Positions 1 through 11,997 are shown, numbered from the stretch's first letter. The stretch: 64,000 bases of DNA from Annona cherimola (GCA_030490835.1 CM059971.1:7444938-7508937), one strand, 5' to 3'. Notes: a model not told the origin generated them from the sequence alone. A program made the numbers and translations.

Positions 1-54
1 NNNNNNNNNNNNNNNNNNNNNNNNNNNNNNNNNNNNNNNNNNNNNNNNNNNNNN
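1..54. other. Assembly gap (N run)
   Basis: Undetermined bases. Sequence left of the window's first real base is unknown, so any upstream partner of the first spacer copy cannot be seen. Confidence 0.99.
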
Positions 55-399
55 TGTAATCAATACACAATCAATACAAATTCAGTATTTGATTCCCATT
101 GATCCATACGTCTCTCCATTATCAATTGATTATAATTACTGTTGATTGATGACTTGCTCACCGCGCGTAGATTATAAATTTAATTTCATTGGTTTACGCG
201 TGGGCTTGCTACAATTCTACTTGCTAGGCAGGCAAGAATTTCCAGCACATGATTCCACTGGCAAATGAAGACAAGGAAAGGGGTAGTAAAATAAAATAAA
301 ATAAATAAAACCTAGTGAAAGTGGTAGCCGTTGTGCGAATAATTAAGAGATCACTTGCCTGACGCCTGATCATTTGGGCCCAGCTGCAAATGGCAAACC

Positions 400-668
400 A
401 TTTATTTTTATAAACATTTTTTATACAATTTTTAATATAGTTGTATTTAATTTACAAACGAATTTTATTATTTATGGAAATATATTTTTATTTTTATTTT
501 TAAACAGAGGATTATTTTAGTCATTTTAAATTATCTAAAATACCTAAAATACTCGTGTGTTTAAAAATACAAATAAATACATACACATTTCTAAAAATGA
601 TAAAATTTCAATACATCTATATTAACAGTTGTACAACAATTTTTAAAAATAATAAAAAGTTTTTCTGG
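400..668. repeat. Foldback repeat (family F)
   Basis: Two AT-rich arms run in opposite directions around a centre containing 'attttagtcattttaaa'. The same arm-centre-arm plan, including the words for 'taagtgcatttaa' and 'taacagttgtgtaaaa', recurs near 985, 9214, 31480, 32965, 35325, 36525 and 43640. This is a diverged member without clear ends. Confidence 0.5.
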
Positions 669-984
669 CGTAGTCGTGACCGGGAGCAAATGATCTCATG
701 CCCAATCGTTCAATATTGAGGGGGTGAGGCCGTGAGCCTCACAATGGCGCGTGCAGCAAGGCATTTGCAAATGGCAGGCATTTTGGACCTTTTATACCTG
801 CAGTATGATTTAATATGTTTATCTTGCGTGGTAAGATTTAATATGTTTATTTTGGGATCGAGTACGGGTTAGTAGTGAGCCGTTTGTAAATAATATTTTT
901 AGTTAATGTTAGTGTAGGCCAACGAAAATTTGAGTGCACCATTGATAAGTATTATTGATTTCGGAAAATGATTTGGGTCGATTG

Positions 985-1300
985 AAACTTAAGTGCATCT
1001 GGGTGAAAAATCTTTATTTTGAAATTTTTTTTTAATAAAACTGTTAGTTTAATTGCGTTTATTGTATATAGATTTGTATATATTTTTTTAATGTGCAAAA
1101 ACAAATGGTTTTAGTCTTTTTTAAATGATTAAAATATTCTTATTTTTAAAAATTAGAAAATATATCTCTGCAGAAATGGTAAATTTTGGCTCATAGATGA
1201 AATTCCTCTATGTTAACAGTTTTATAAAAAATTTTAAAAATAGGTTTTGCACATAGATGCACTTATGTTTTAATGCATCAGGGTGCATTGAATCACATCC
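985..1300. repeat. Foldback repeat (family F)
   Basis: The ends read as an inverted pair: 'taagtgcatctgggtg' on the left and 'tgcatcagggtgcattga' on the right. Between them are AT-rich inverted arms. It is the same family as the copies at 32965 and 35325. Confidence 0.55.
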
Positions 1301-2371
1301 TATATTATGTTATGAATGAACTTTTCCTCAAGACTTCAAAAATGGAAAGCTAACCAACCAAAAAAATGAAAATGCCGCATCGTGTAAATACCCCACTTTC
1401 AAAAGATACAACTAAAACTATCCCATTCGGGGACAAATTTCATATAGTCCTTGCCAGGGGAGAATCAATTTGCGTCACCGGCATAGTTTCCACCACACAT
1501 GTATTCAAATATCGGTAGATACAGGAGCGTATCAGCTATAACGTATTCGTATTGAACATGTCAGATACGGGATACGGGAGTGTTTCGGCTAAGGTTTTAA
1601 AAAATTGAGTGTATCGGCCTGTACGGGAGGCGTATCGGCCGTATCAGTGATGTATCGGCCAAATAAATATAATTATAAAAGAAATTCTATTTTTTCACTC
1701 TCTCACACGTGTTTTCTATTCTAAAATTCTTCTCTTCATCTGCACTCATTTTTACACTAACATTTATTGTTTTATCTTGCAAATAGATAAAATTTTATTT
1801 TATTATATGTTCTTAATTCTTAAAATATAAAATTTTAAAATTATTTTGAAAAAACAAAAAAGAGAACTTTTTTATCAGTTACACAAATTTGTTTAAGGTA
1901 AAATAATTGATTTTTTCTTGCAATTTGAGTAAAATTTGAGGTTTTTTATTTTACAAATTTTGTAAAATCTAGACGTAAATCTGAACATATTAAAAATAAA
2001 AAGTTATCAACTTTTTATGGGTTTTTGTCTTGTGTTTACCATTTATGCAAATATATTTTATTTGTGAATTATAATTAATTAATTTATAATTTATTTTATA
2101 TTTTTTACTTTAGTTATATTTGATTTTTCTATGTATCATATATGTTGAATTGTTAATAAATTTACATGTCTTCTTTATGATTTCTTTTTCTTTTAAAATT
2201 GGTACTACACGTTTTACCATAGATAACTACTTATAAGAGAACTTAGACCGATACATCATCTTATATAACAACTTATAAGAGAAATTAGACCGATACATCA
2301 TCTTATATAATTTGTCATATGTGAATTTTATGATAGTACTTCTTTTTGTATCTACCCTTTTTGTCTATTTA

Positions 2372-2651
2372 GGATGTGTTTGGCAATGCATAAAATTTTT
2401 TATGAAAAGTTTTGAAGAGTAAAAGTTATCAAATGATGTGATGTGATAAGGGTAATGATGAGTAGTAAAGAGGATAAAGTGAAAATAGATAGGTTAGTTG
2501 TGTGGATAATTATGTAGAAATAATTAAAAAGTATGATAGTTGTATAGGAAAATGTGAAAAAATAATTAAAAAATATGATAGTTGTGAAGAATAAAAAGTT
2601 TTAGATTAAAAGTTTTAACTTGACATTTTTTGTCAATTGCCAAACACACCC
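2372..2651 (+). repeat. 280-bp MITE (family M1), TTA target duplication
   Basis: The terminal inverted repeat is GGATGTGTTTGGCAATG on the left and its partner ends CCAAACACACCC on the right. Both flanks carry TTA (2369-2371 and 2652-2654), which fits a Harbinger/Tourist-type three-base target duplication. The interior is non-coding. Relatives lie near 7579, 9550, 19466, 24961, 30770, 34302, 34750 and 38483. Confidence 0.75.
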
Positions 2652-5387
2652 TTAAAATGTTTATTTTTAAAAGGATTGAAGTCTTTGCGAATATATCTCA
2701 CACTAGATCACGTCTTATATTAAGCACTCTTCACTTCTTTGTCGTAAGTGAATTACAATAGTAGTAAATCTTAAAATAGAGAGGATGAAAGAAGAAATGT
2801 ACTATCAAATAAAAATTTCAACTTCTATTGTATAGCTAAAATCTTAAAACCAAGAGGATGAAACAAGAAATGTTATATTATTTATCATATTGCTAAAAAG
2901 TTATTGTGATAAATATCAATCACAAATGATTATTTATTTGAATAATCAAGATCAATTTTTTTCTTGAGTGCATCTAAAGCTTCTCGATGTTTATCATATA
3001 CATCATGATAGAATTCAGCTTTTGTAATTATATCGCAACAAAATTCAACCTTTGCCATAGGATAGAAACTCTCCTAGTATCCATGTTTTAATCTAATAAT
3101 TTCTTATAATATCTTGACTCTCTCATTTGTTTTAAAGATGTAGAAGTCGAAGCAAATTCTTTTGAAGTTGAGACGAAGGCGGCATCTCCTTTATGTCTTA
3201 AAAAGATAGTGCCAATTGAAATAAAGATGAAATAAAAGTTAAAAGGAGGTTTTAGGAACATATAAAAATGGATTCGGGGTTGATCATTCAAGGGCGCAAA
3301 GTCGCCATATTTTTCTTAAAATCCAAGGAAAATTTTAAAGATATGGTGTTTAACCATTTAAAAAGCAAAGTTGTCAGAATGTTTCAGAATAAAATTTTAA
3401 TCTCTTTATAAAAATCATATTTCCTTTTATAAAATTTTAATAATAATATTTTCTTTAAGAATTTGAAGTTTAATCATTCAAAGGAGTTTAATGGCCAAGT
3501 TATTCCAAAATTCAAATGAAATTTTAACTCGTTTTAGAGTCATCAAATTTTCTCAAAATCTAAATCATTAGTTTCTTTTGACATAAACGAACATGATTTT
3601 CGAAACGGATAAATTCGATTCAGCAAGACAATTTAGCATATTTTATTCTATAATTAAAATAAAACTATTAATAAATAAATAAGTAAAGAAAATCATGACA
3701 AAAACAAAACAATAATTGTCCAAAAATAATGAATAAAAAATACTAGATGAATAAGAAAAACTTAAAATAAATTCAAATTGAGGCTTCATAAAAACTTAAA
3801 AATCAATTCATGAAGCTTAAAATTTCCACATATTGTAGCTTCTTCAAATCTTTTAAAAAATTAAATTAAATATATACTAAGAAAAAAAATAAGAAAAGTC
3901 ATATACAATAATAATATAATTTAATAAAATAAAAAATAAGTATTAAAAGATCTAATATATTAAAAATTCAAATTACACGCAACAATGCAAATTAAAGAAA
4001 ATTCCAATCCTCTACATAAAAATCAAATATACATATAAATTTTATTTAGGTTTTGTTTTGGCCCCTTAATAAAGTTTATGTTTCAACGATTGATGGCCTC
4101 TTCTAATCTAAAGTATAAAAATATAATATTTGTAAAATAGAAAAAAAAACTCTTTATTGTATAGCATGAAGCCTCGATATTTATGTTCATAATTTTAAAG
4201 GAATGTGAAACCCTCTTGGTAATAAACAAACAAATAAATAAATAACAATCTTGCTTCTATGTAATATCCTCCATTTTAATATTTTGATGATTAATGAAAA
4301 TTCACTCTGTATATTTAATATCATTTATAATATTTTGGAACTCTTTTATTTGTCTAATAGCACTATGCATGGGTCCCATTGAAAATTATCATAATAAAAT
4401 GTCTAATACTAAATTTCAATTTTAAAATTATATTTTCAACATATAAATCATCTAAAATATCATTTCTATGTGGATAAATGATTTATAAAATATTATTACA
4501 TTCTAATACTTTGTAAACAGACTTAAGCATTTTTTATAATTTACACATAAATATATATTTTTTGACAAATGTGACCCGAAAAAATACTTAATTGAGATGG
4601 AAGTTAGTCTCTTAGATAAACAAACTATATTAAATATAACGAATAGATTGAATTTTTCATTAAAGATTAAACTCTTAAAAATTAAAAGATTACTTGGCTC
4701 TCCTTTCATATAACTTTATACCATAGAATAAAAGTCGAATACATAAATAATCATCGTCAAACCATGTAGCAAAAAATATACTTGATACTTCAAAAATCAA
4801 ACTCATTAAAGAAAATATAAAGTAATATATAGCAAATAGACAATTAAAAGAAATCTCTAATATAAAACATATCCAAAATTTTCAAAATAAATAAAATAGA
4901 ATGAACTGTCATTTTCATGAAGTTTAAAGCCTTGACATTTAAGTAGCTTCTAGAAAAATGGTCTAAAATATATAATTAAAATAATAATAATATAGTATGA
5001 CAAAGTAAACTAAACATCTTACATTAATTGTGAGTTGTGAGCATTTTTTTTTTATTGGAGTTGTGAGCATTTTAATTCAAAAACACACACAAAAATATAT
5101 TCAAATTGTACATAATAATTTAAAATTGATCCAATGAACATATATAAGCTCATACAATAAAAGAAAATCTAATAAATTTATATTTGATAATGTTATAGAA
5201 TTCAAGTCTTAACATTCAAGTTTGCACCCTAATGGAGCTAAGGACTCATTGAATGGTAACCTCTCCTAATCTTAAATACATTGATAAAAATATTTAAAAT
5301 TTAAAATATCTTTTCAAACCTTAAAAGAAATACATGTAAAATCCAAGCCGACAACAACCATGGATGAAATATATAAGTCACCATAGT

Positions 5388-5760
5388 TTTTTTTACTGCT
5401 ATAATATACATGCAAAGAATTTTCTATTAATACCCATCACAGCGGAAAATTTGTAAGACTCCACTGCTACCATGAAAGGAATTTTCTGTAAATACTTCCA
5501 CATAAGAAGAAATTTATAAAAACCCTACTACCAATACTTCCACATAAGAAGAAATTTATAAAAACCCTACCACCAAGGGAAATATGCAAATTGTACTGGT
5601 ATAATACACATGCAAAGAATTTTCTATTAATACGCATCACAGTGGAAAATTTGTAAAACTCCACCGCTACCATGAAAGGAATTTTCTGTAAATACTTCCA
5701 TCATAAGAAGAAATTTATAAATACCCTACCATCAAGGGAAATATGCAAATAGTCAACTTG
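5388..5760. repeat. Tandem duplication, about 190 bp, in spacer A
   Basis: Two successive blocks start near 5395 and 5600 with 'catgcaaagaattttctatt' and run through a 'gaattttctgtaaatac' segment. A shorter direct repeat ('tacttccacataagaagaaa') sits inside the first block. Spacers B and C have different tandem expansions at the same place. Confidence 0.75.
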
Positions 5761-5835
5761 CACAAAGCCAGATTCGAACACTTGACCTCTTACTTTCATG
5801 TCCATGATGTTACCACTAGGCCACAGGCCACGTGG
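5760..5835 (-). repeat. Old tRNA-derived SINE head, shared by all spacers
   Basis: On the minus strand the sequence carries a box A-like TGGCCTAGTGGTAA and, about 35 bases on, a box B-like GTGTTCGAATC. These are the spacing and motifs of an RNA polymerase III promoter in a tRNA-derived SINE. The same segment is present at about 23130-23215 (B) and 59020-59098 (C), so it is older than the duplication. It is not a tRNA gene: no acceptor stem can be paired. Confidence 0.55.
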
Positions 5836-5880
5836 CGTAAGTCACCATAGTCAATAGCTGGATAAGAATAAATAAATAGT

Positions 5881-6150
5881 GTCAAACGAGCGGCGCTTGT
5901 TTGGTCGCCGGGTGCGGAACGAAGCTTTCGTTCCCATCGGACGCGTGTTCGAATCTCAGGTGGGGATTTCGAACTAAAATTTCTGTGGAGGCTGGTGTGT
6001 GGTCTTCCTTGTTTGGTAGGGAGCTGGTGGTCTCTCCCATTGATATTTGGGAGCTTGTTGTCTCCCTTTGGAAACATTGTTAGAATTGTCTCAGAACTTT
6101 AAATGTACTGTGAGTTGAGATATGTTGTAAATATATTCCATCAAAAAAAA
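5881..6150 (+). mobile_element. SINE S1, insertion private to spacer A
   Basis: The element has a tRNA-like head with a box B-like GTGTTCGAATCTC, a unique body, and an A-rich tail at its right end. It is bounded by a perfect 17-bp target duplication, AAGAATAAATAAATAGT, at 5864-5880 and 6151-6167. Spacers B and C carry the uninterrupted site ('agaataaacaaatrgtt'). The minus-strand element at 23530-23804 belongs to the same family, sharing the head and the 3' end. Confidence 0.88.
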
Positions 6151-6475
6151 AAGAATAAATAAATAGTTAAAACAGACCAACTCAATTAATGAGAACGAAT
6201 TGTTTGATTTACAACATCATCAAATACGACATTAAACAGTGGCCTTGACACTGTCAAACTAATTCTTATTTTTAATTAAACAAAGAAAAATAACATATAT
6301 ATATATATATAAATTCACGGCTCAACTAGATGAATCTAATAAAAATTATGATGCATAATGAAATCGTGTTCTATAACGGTGTGTGCTTCACAAGAAGAGC
6401 AAATGGATTAAAGTAAATGAAATCACATGATGGGACGTGGAAATTTACAAGCATCATAAATCATTTTTAAATAAC

Positions 6476-7380
6476 AAGGGTAAGCCCCGCCACTATCCAT
6501 AATATTTGCCCGTAATTACTTTCATACCTCTAACATTTCAATTATTCCTACAATAGCGTGAATCGTTTCACCCTTAGTTCTTTTCGTACCCACACGGTCA
6601 GCACCGTTAGTTAAGTTTCACCGTCAGGGAAAATGGCTCTGTCCATTTCTGCAAATGCCCAAATTGCCCAACGAGCTATGGTATATACCTTCTGTCGCCC
6701 TTCCTTCGTCTTTCCCTTTCTTCTTGATGGCTAAACCTAAGGTGCAATTACGGGTGAAAAGAAATCACCTAGCAACTGTTTCTTTCCTAATGCGCTCCCC
6801 TTCGGAGGCCCTTCTTCAGTTCTCCAATCCATCCTCTGCCACTAAATCTGACAAAAAGCGACCTTCTTGAAAATTTGGTCATCTCAAAACAAGAGCACCA
6901 TCATGAACGTTGATAGTTCTAGTCATTAGAAAACAAACCGACTTTGGTGTCAAAGGCTTACAACATGACTGTCCATGCCGATTATAGCAACCTATCATGG
7001 AAGCCATGGCAGCCAGCGTCACCCTCGTGAATGGAATTCGAGCAGCAGATGTAGTATTTTGTTTGCATTAGTTGTTGTAGGGGAAAAATTGTTAATAACG
7101 ATTGATTATCGGAGAAGGGATGAGTGCGGCAGGCGATGGATTCAGGAATTTCCGCCAAAGAAATTGGGGGAAGGAAGAAAACGCTGTTTCGACTACCCCA
7201 GTGAAGTCGTTCAGGGGCAAAAATGACATTTGTGTACACATTACGGTCGTTTAACCTCTGACTAACGGTTTGGCTATGGAAGTATGGGTACGGAAGCAAG
7301 CAGGGGTAAAAGTCGAAGTAATCATTGAAATGTTGAGGGTACTAAAGAAACTATGGGCAAATATCACGGGTATTTATCCA
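6476..7380 (+). mobile_element. Long-TIR element carrying a mini-ORF, copy A (frame broken)
   Basis: The left 120 or so bases are an imperfect inverted match of the right end; both contain words for 'atatttgcccrtarttnctttcrtac', 'caacatttcaat.atta' and 'accgttagt'. Between them lies the counterpart of the small ORF of copies B and C, beginning at ATG 6633. Here two bases are missing around 6710-6725, so the frame ends early and the conserved AKPKVQLRVKRNH stretch is in another frame. The plan fits a Pack-MULE-like element, but an AT-rich flank hides any target duplication. Confidence 0.5.
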
Positions 7381-7578
7381 AATAATAATAATAATAAACA
7401 AAAATTCTTTTTTTAATAATCACCGTGCTATCCGAGAAGCTACTTTGAACGAGTCAACTATAGGAAAAAAAAAAACGAAATTGTCGGTGTTAGAAATGAT
7501 GTGCTTTTTTTTATTAGTATTTATAAAACACATCAATTAGATATTATAATAGAACACATTCACAACTCTCACATTACA

Positions 7579-7859
7579 GGTGTGTTTGACGATATATAAA
7601 AAGTGTTGACTTAAAATTTTTTAATTTAAAACTTTTCATTTTTCTTAACTATCATATTTTTTAATTATTTTTTCATATTTTCCTATACAATTATCCTACT
7701 TTTTAGTCACTTCTATACAAATACTCACACAACCAACCTATCTATTTTAACTTTATCATTTCTACTTTTTATCATTGTCTATATTATATCATATCATTTT
7801 ACAACTTTTACTCTTCAAAACTTTTCATAAAAAATTTTTTCTATTTCCTAACACATCCT
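7579..7859 (-). repeat. 280-bp MITE (family M1)
   Basis: This copy lies in the opposite orientation to the one at 2372. The ends are GGTGTGTTTGAC and a degenerate CTAACACATCC. It is internal to spacer A and is not seen at the same place in B or C. Confidence 0.65.
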
Positions 7860-8180
7860 ATATATTGATTGAATTTTCTATAAACACTTTCATGTGATGA
7901 AAAAATTTCTAAAGACCCCCTAAAGGGAGATTATACAACCACATTAGAAGGGACTTTAGATGTATTTGAACTTAATAAATGCGGTGATATTTATGCCAAA
8001 GAATGTAGTGGATAAATATAATCTTAACAGTTATTCATGCATTCCTCATAACATAACACCAATGGAATCCGGTATCACCACGCCATCTTAAACTATGTTC
8101 TACTTTGGATTTGCACAATATGCCATACAAAGGTGGTGGTATTTTAATAGTCGTATTTTCAAACTGGGGCGATAAATAAG

Positions 8181-8559
8181 GGTAATTTGCAAATACCCAC
8201 TTAGTTTGATCAAATTTACACTGTACCCATATATTTTCAAGACTTGCAAATAACCCTCATATAGGTTAACTATAATTGTAAATAACCCTCACAACATTAC
8301 ATCATTACTGCACTGTCGTGACATGAAAGTTATTTCTAATTATGCTTAAACTATGTGGGGATGATTTGTAAAAATTAAATGCACCTAAATAGTTTTGCAT
8401 ATTTTTACAAACATACCTACACCATGACCGTAGTATACAGCATTGAGGTTATTTGCAGTTCCGGTTATATTATGTGGATGTTATTCATAATTTTTGAAAC
8501 TATAAATATATATATTTGCAATTTTGATTAAAGTAAGTAGTTATATTTGCAAATTACCT
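8181..8559. mobile_element. Mutator-type MITE (family M2) in spacer A
   Basis: The terminal inverted repeats are GGTAATTTGCAAATA and its complement, continuing into 'acttagtttgatc'. The flanks GATAAATAAG (8171-8180) and GATAAATAAT (8560-8569) form a 9-10 bp target duplication, as expected for Mutator-like elements. Orthologous copies are at 26295-26727 and 61322-61745; further family members are at 36170-36396 and 38858-39286. Confidence 0.75.
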
Positions 8560-8589
8560 GATAAATAATGGTAAGATCGACTGACCTTG

Positions 8590-9213
8590 CACTTCATTAA
8601 AAAAGAAAAAAAAAAAGAAGAAGAAGAAGAGGAGGAGAGAGATTGGCTGACATTGTTGGTGCTGGGCGCTAGAAATTATAGGACAGGGCTGTCGCTCTAA
8701 TCTTGAGATGACAGGTGCTAACGTCCGCATCAATTGATATCATCGATGATGTAGATTTGAACGATTGAGATCTAATTGCTGGAAGCCGGTGTTGTTGCAA
8801 ACGTCAGCTGCTGCAGATTATTTGTTGCAGGTTGGACTCTGCCGGGCTTTGGACAGCTGTGATTGTTTTTAAAATTGCCAAGCTGAGTGGCCTATTCTGC
8901 TCGTATTTATACGGATGACTCAAAAGAAAAATATGGTTGCTACTCTGGCAGTGCCCTTTTCTTATTATGCAGATGCATCTCAGTACATTCCTGGTTGCCG
9001 ATCTAACTTAGAAATTATATAAAAGCGTTTCCTTTTTCTATCATAATAAATTAATTATTTTTTATCCTTTTTCATCCTAACACACCTTTGCACAGGTGAA
9101 ACATGAAGATTGTCCGCCAGAAGTTGCATATTAGTTATTGTAATGCCTTTCCATGACTTTCGTCTTTGATATTTTAGCGAGTCTTACTTACCCTCGCAAA
9201 AAAAAAAAAAAAA
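8590..9213. other. Unidentified GC-richer segment ending in an A run
   Basis: From about 8640 to 9000 the base composition is clearly less AT-rich than the surroundings. It starts after a GA/AAG microsatellite (about 8600-8640) and ends in a run of 16 or so A at 9199-9214. No open frame of useful length was found. It could be a retrocopied 3' UTR or a SINE/LINE tail; nothing in it is recognised. It is absent from units 1 and 2. Confidence 0.3.
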
Positions 9214-9520
9214 ATTACTTAAAAAACTTTTTCACTTTTTTCATAAACTTGTTAATCAAGATATATTTAATTTACAAGCTGAATTTTTGTATTTTTGAGG
9301 TGTATAAATATTTTTTAGATTTTTAAATATAAGATTATTTTAGTCATTTTAAACCATTAAAAATGAATAAAATACCCTTATATTTAAAAGTATATATATA
9401 TATATATACATATCTCTAAAATTGCATAACTTAATTATACCTTAAACACATTTAGATTAACAAGTTTATGGCAAAAAAGCAAAAAATTTTTAAAAAGTTT
9501 ATTGGTGTGGGCTTAGTAAA
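9214..9520. repeat. Foldback repeat (family F)
   Basis: Left arm 'cttgttaatcaagatatatttaa' pairs with right arm 'acacatttagattaacaagtt', around a centre with 'attttagtcattttaaacc'. An AT dinucleotide run lies at about 9390-9408. Confidence 0.55.
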
Positions 9521-9549
9521 CCATTATTAAATCTTCCTTATTTATACAT

Positions 9550-9812
9550 TAATTGGAAAATTATAAGACTCTTAGTGAAAAGTTTTTAAGGTAAAAGTTG
9601 TAAAATAATATGATATGATAGTGGTAATGATGATGAGTAAAAAAAAATAAAATTAAAATAAATAAGCTAGTTGTATGAATAGTTTTGTAAAAATGATTGA
9701 AAAGTAAGGTGGTTTATAAGAAGATGCGAAGAAATAATTAAAAAATATAACAGTGATAAAAAATGAAAAGTTTTAGATTTACGTTTCGTCTTTGTTGCCG
9801 AAGGAACCCTAA
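9550..9812 (+). repeat. 280-bp MITE (family M1), degenerate
   Basis: The body ('gtgaaaagttttt', 'aatgatatgatag.ggtaatgatga', 'gaaaagttttagatt') matches family M1. The terminal inverted repeats are eroded. Confidence 0.55.
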
Positions 9813-10429
9813 ACACATTATTTAGCCTCAACTAAGAAAATCATATCTTTATTTTAATACCTTGCAATGCATTATTAATCTTCCTTAATATTTTAACACC
9901 TCCCCATGGCTGGCAACCAAGCATTGCTTGTTAGTTAGGACAGTGACATGCATCATCCTAGTTAGGGTTTGGTTCCCCTCTTCACCCTTTTGCGTGTGTT
10001 TCACCTCTCGTTAGTATATGGGAATTATGAGTCTCTCGTATGAAGAGCTTGGCCTCCTTTGTAATGTAAGTTGAAGTATAAATTTATAAGATTTTATGGG
10101 CTTGATATATAATATGAGATGGAAAAAATGTAACATTGTAAGTAAAGATTCCAATTAAAGCAATAAAAAATCCTCTATAAATTTTCTTCTTTGTTATTTT
10201 TTATTAGAATTTTTATAGTATGATAGCTCATATTACAATCAAGTTATTCACAACTCTCGTAACAACTCTCATAACATGAACCGAATTTTACAACATGGGA
10301 GAATTATAGTAAAACTATCCTCACTAGAGAAGGATGTTGAACCCGCGATGTTTCCTTACCCAATCAGCAGGTTTACCACGACATCATCGCTTCTTCTTCA
10401 TTATTTTAATACCCTCAGTGCATGATTTT

Positions 10430-10575
10430 CTTTTCTTTTCTTTTCTTTTCTTTTCTTTTTAGAATGGATCCTAGTTCGACGCTTAGAACAAACTCATTGT
10501 TTCCTAGGGTTGAACCTGGGACATGGGCAAGGGTTTGCCCAAGATGCATGCCACCTGTGCTAAAACGTGGATGCA
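10430..10575 (-). mobile_element. SINE-like element with TTTTC microsatellite tail
   Basis: Reading on the minus strand, a box B-like CCCAGGTTCAACCC lies in the first half and the element ends in (AAAAG)n, seen on + as repeated TTTTC at 10430-10459. It abuts the left edge of the duplicated unit and has no counterpart upstream of the second ankyrin gene. No target duplication longer than five bases is evident. Confidence 0.45.
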
Positions 10576-11997
10576 ATGCATTTGAACCATCGATATGATT
10601 CAAAGCACCCAAAAATATAGAAAACGACTCATAAATTACTCAAATAAGACATCAATATCACATGATATGAACCATAAAAAATTTGTCCAATATAGAAAAT
10701 ATTTTCATCTATTGTAGTAGGCAATAATTCGTGCACCTACTTCTATGCACCGTCTCTTACTGGCCTTCTCGTTATTGATCAACACCAACAAATGGTGTCG
10801 TTGCTAGTTTTTGACATTGAAGCCTTCATCACCACAGCGGATTTGGTCTCCATCCATAATCTACTGCAAAAAACTTTGCTTGTTACACTGCCCCTTCTTC
10901 TTCCTCACCACCTTCGCCTTGCAATATTGATCAAGGTCGTTAACAATCTGCACTTGTCACTGCTTCGTTCTGCTTCCGCATTGATGGCACTAGTGAGACA
11001 AACAATGTATTTCATAGACGCTAGCCGATGATGACTTGTAGATGCTGGAACTGACAACCAAAAACCGACTAATCTTGATAGCTAAAAACCGCATGACTAT
11101 TTGTCAAAAAATACCATGTCACTACTAATCTTTGGTTTTGTATGATCTAGTTAGGCAACTTATTTCATCAATGACTCAAACTTTCAAATAATGTGGGTTT
11201 TGTTGTGGCAAGGTTTCAGTCAATTTCATTCATGAGTCGACTTTATTAAAGGGCAATATTGTCATTAGAAAATTTTTACTATAGCAACGAACATATTTTT
11301 CACTTGTTTAGTGGCTTACATTAACAACAAGCTTTAAGATGCAAATAAGCAAAGTTACATGATTTGAAAGGTAAGTAGGCATAAATCAAGAGTTGGAAAG
11401 CAAATACCTTAAGTTAGAGGAATTAAAATGCAAAAAACCTGACAGGCATATCAGAGGACGGCCAATAGCAGCAGCATGATTTAGGCCGTGGCAGCAGAGC
11501 AAGAAGCATGTGTGATGTGGCACGTTTGGTAATGGGCAATTATGGGATTTCATAGGAAATCATGAATTTTTTACGGCCCATACATTTCCCCATTTTTCAT
11601 TTTAACAACACCATTTTCCCAATTTCATTTCTATAATTAAATTATTTTACCATTACCAAACGTCCTTTTGGACTGTTGACCCGCCGACAAGAACATATGA
11701 TTGCAATACCCTATCTCCTCCCGGTGCCGAGAACATTCCCCTGCCCAGCAGCTCCACCTGATTTTCCGCTGGACTTCTCCCAACAGCGTGGCAGTTTACT
11801 GATTTTTTTTGCTCAACCTTGAATCTGCGGAGGTCGGATCGTCGATTGCGGTGTCTCGCTCCTCCTGCGACGCATTTACTCCCGCAGCCAAATCAAACAG
11901 GGAGCCCGAACATTACTTGGAAATCCAACGACTTAGCGCACCCCTTTAAAATCGAAGGCCTTGGATACTAAGATACTCGCGAGCATCCCTGCTAGCC
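10575..11997. promoter_or_regulatory. 5' flank of the first ankyrin-PGG gene
   Basis: This flank is duplicated upstream of the second gene (39868-41681). No ORF is conserved between the two, so it is read as non-coding. Near the gene (11690-11997) both copies share a GC-richer leader-like stretch. The second copy has about 285 extra bases (about 41105-41388) where this one goes straight from 'acaagaacata' to 'gattgcaat' at about 11690-11706. No clear TATA box could be assigned. Confidence 0.5.

Larger units (their letters stand above)
55..3174. other. AT-rich intergenic DNA with repeats, no gene
   Basis: No supportable gene. The stretch holds two foldback-type repeats (about 400-668 and 985-1300), a block at 1500-1665 with repeated 'gtatcggcc'-like words typical of degenerate plant dispersed repeats, a tandem duplication of roughly 45 bp near 2235-2310, a 280-bp MITE at 2372-2651, and a possible two-frame coding relic on the minus strand at about 2940-3290. 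The junction to the spacer shared with the other units is near 3175. Confidence 0.7.
3175..8575. repeat. Spacer copy A of the tandem unit
   Basis: This stretch aligns along most of its length with the spacers at 17255-27000 (copy B) and 55800-62290 (copy C). Relative to them it lacks about 600 bp of the 110-bp tandem array, lost between two 'aaaattttaaa' words near 3330. It carries a private SINE at 5881-6150 and stops matching just after the Mutator-type MITE at about 8575, so the LRR pseudogene that follows spacers B and C is absent here. Confidence 0.8.

Noticed and set aside
3088..5673. Several short frames in spacer A (67-68 codons)
   Set aside because: Not conserved in spacers B and C, no domains, AT-driven; only 3088-3290 was kept as a possible relic.
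5760..5835. A tRNA gene
   Set aside because: Box A- and box B-like words are present, but no cloverleaf stems pair; a SINE head explains them.
10792..11031. Small plus-strand ORF upstream of ankyrin copy 1
   Set aside because: The duplicated region at 40075-40290 does not keep the frame, so coding is not supported.
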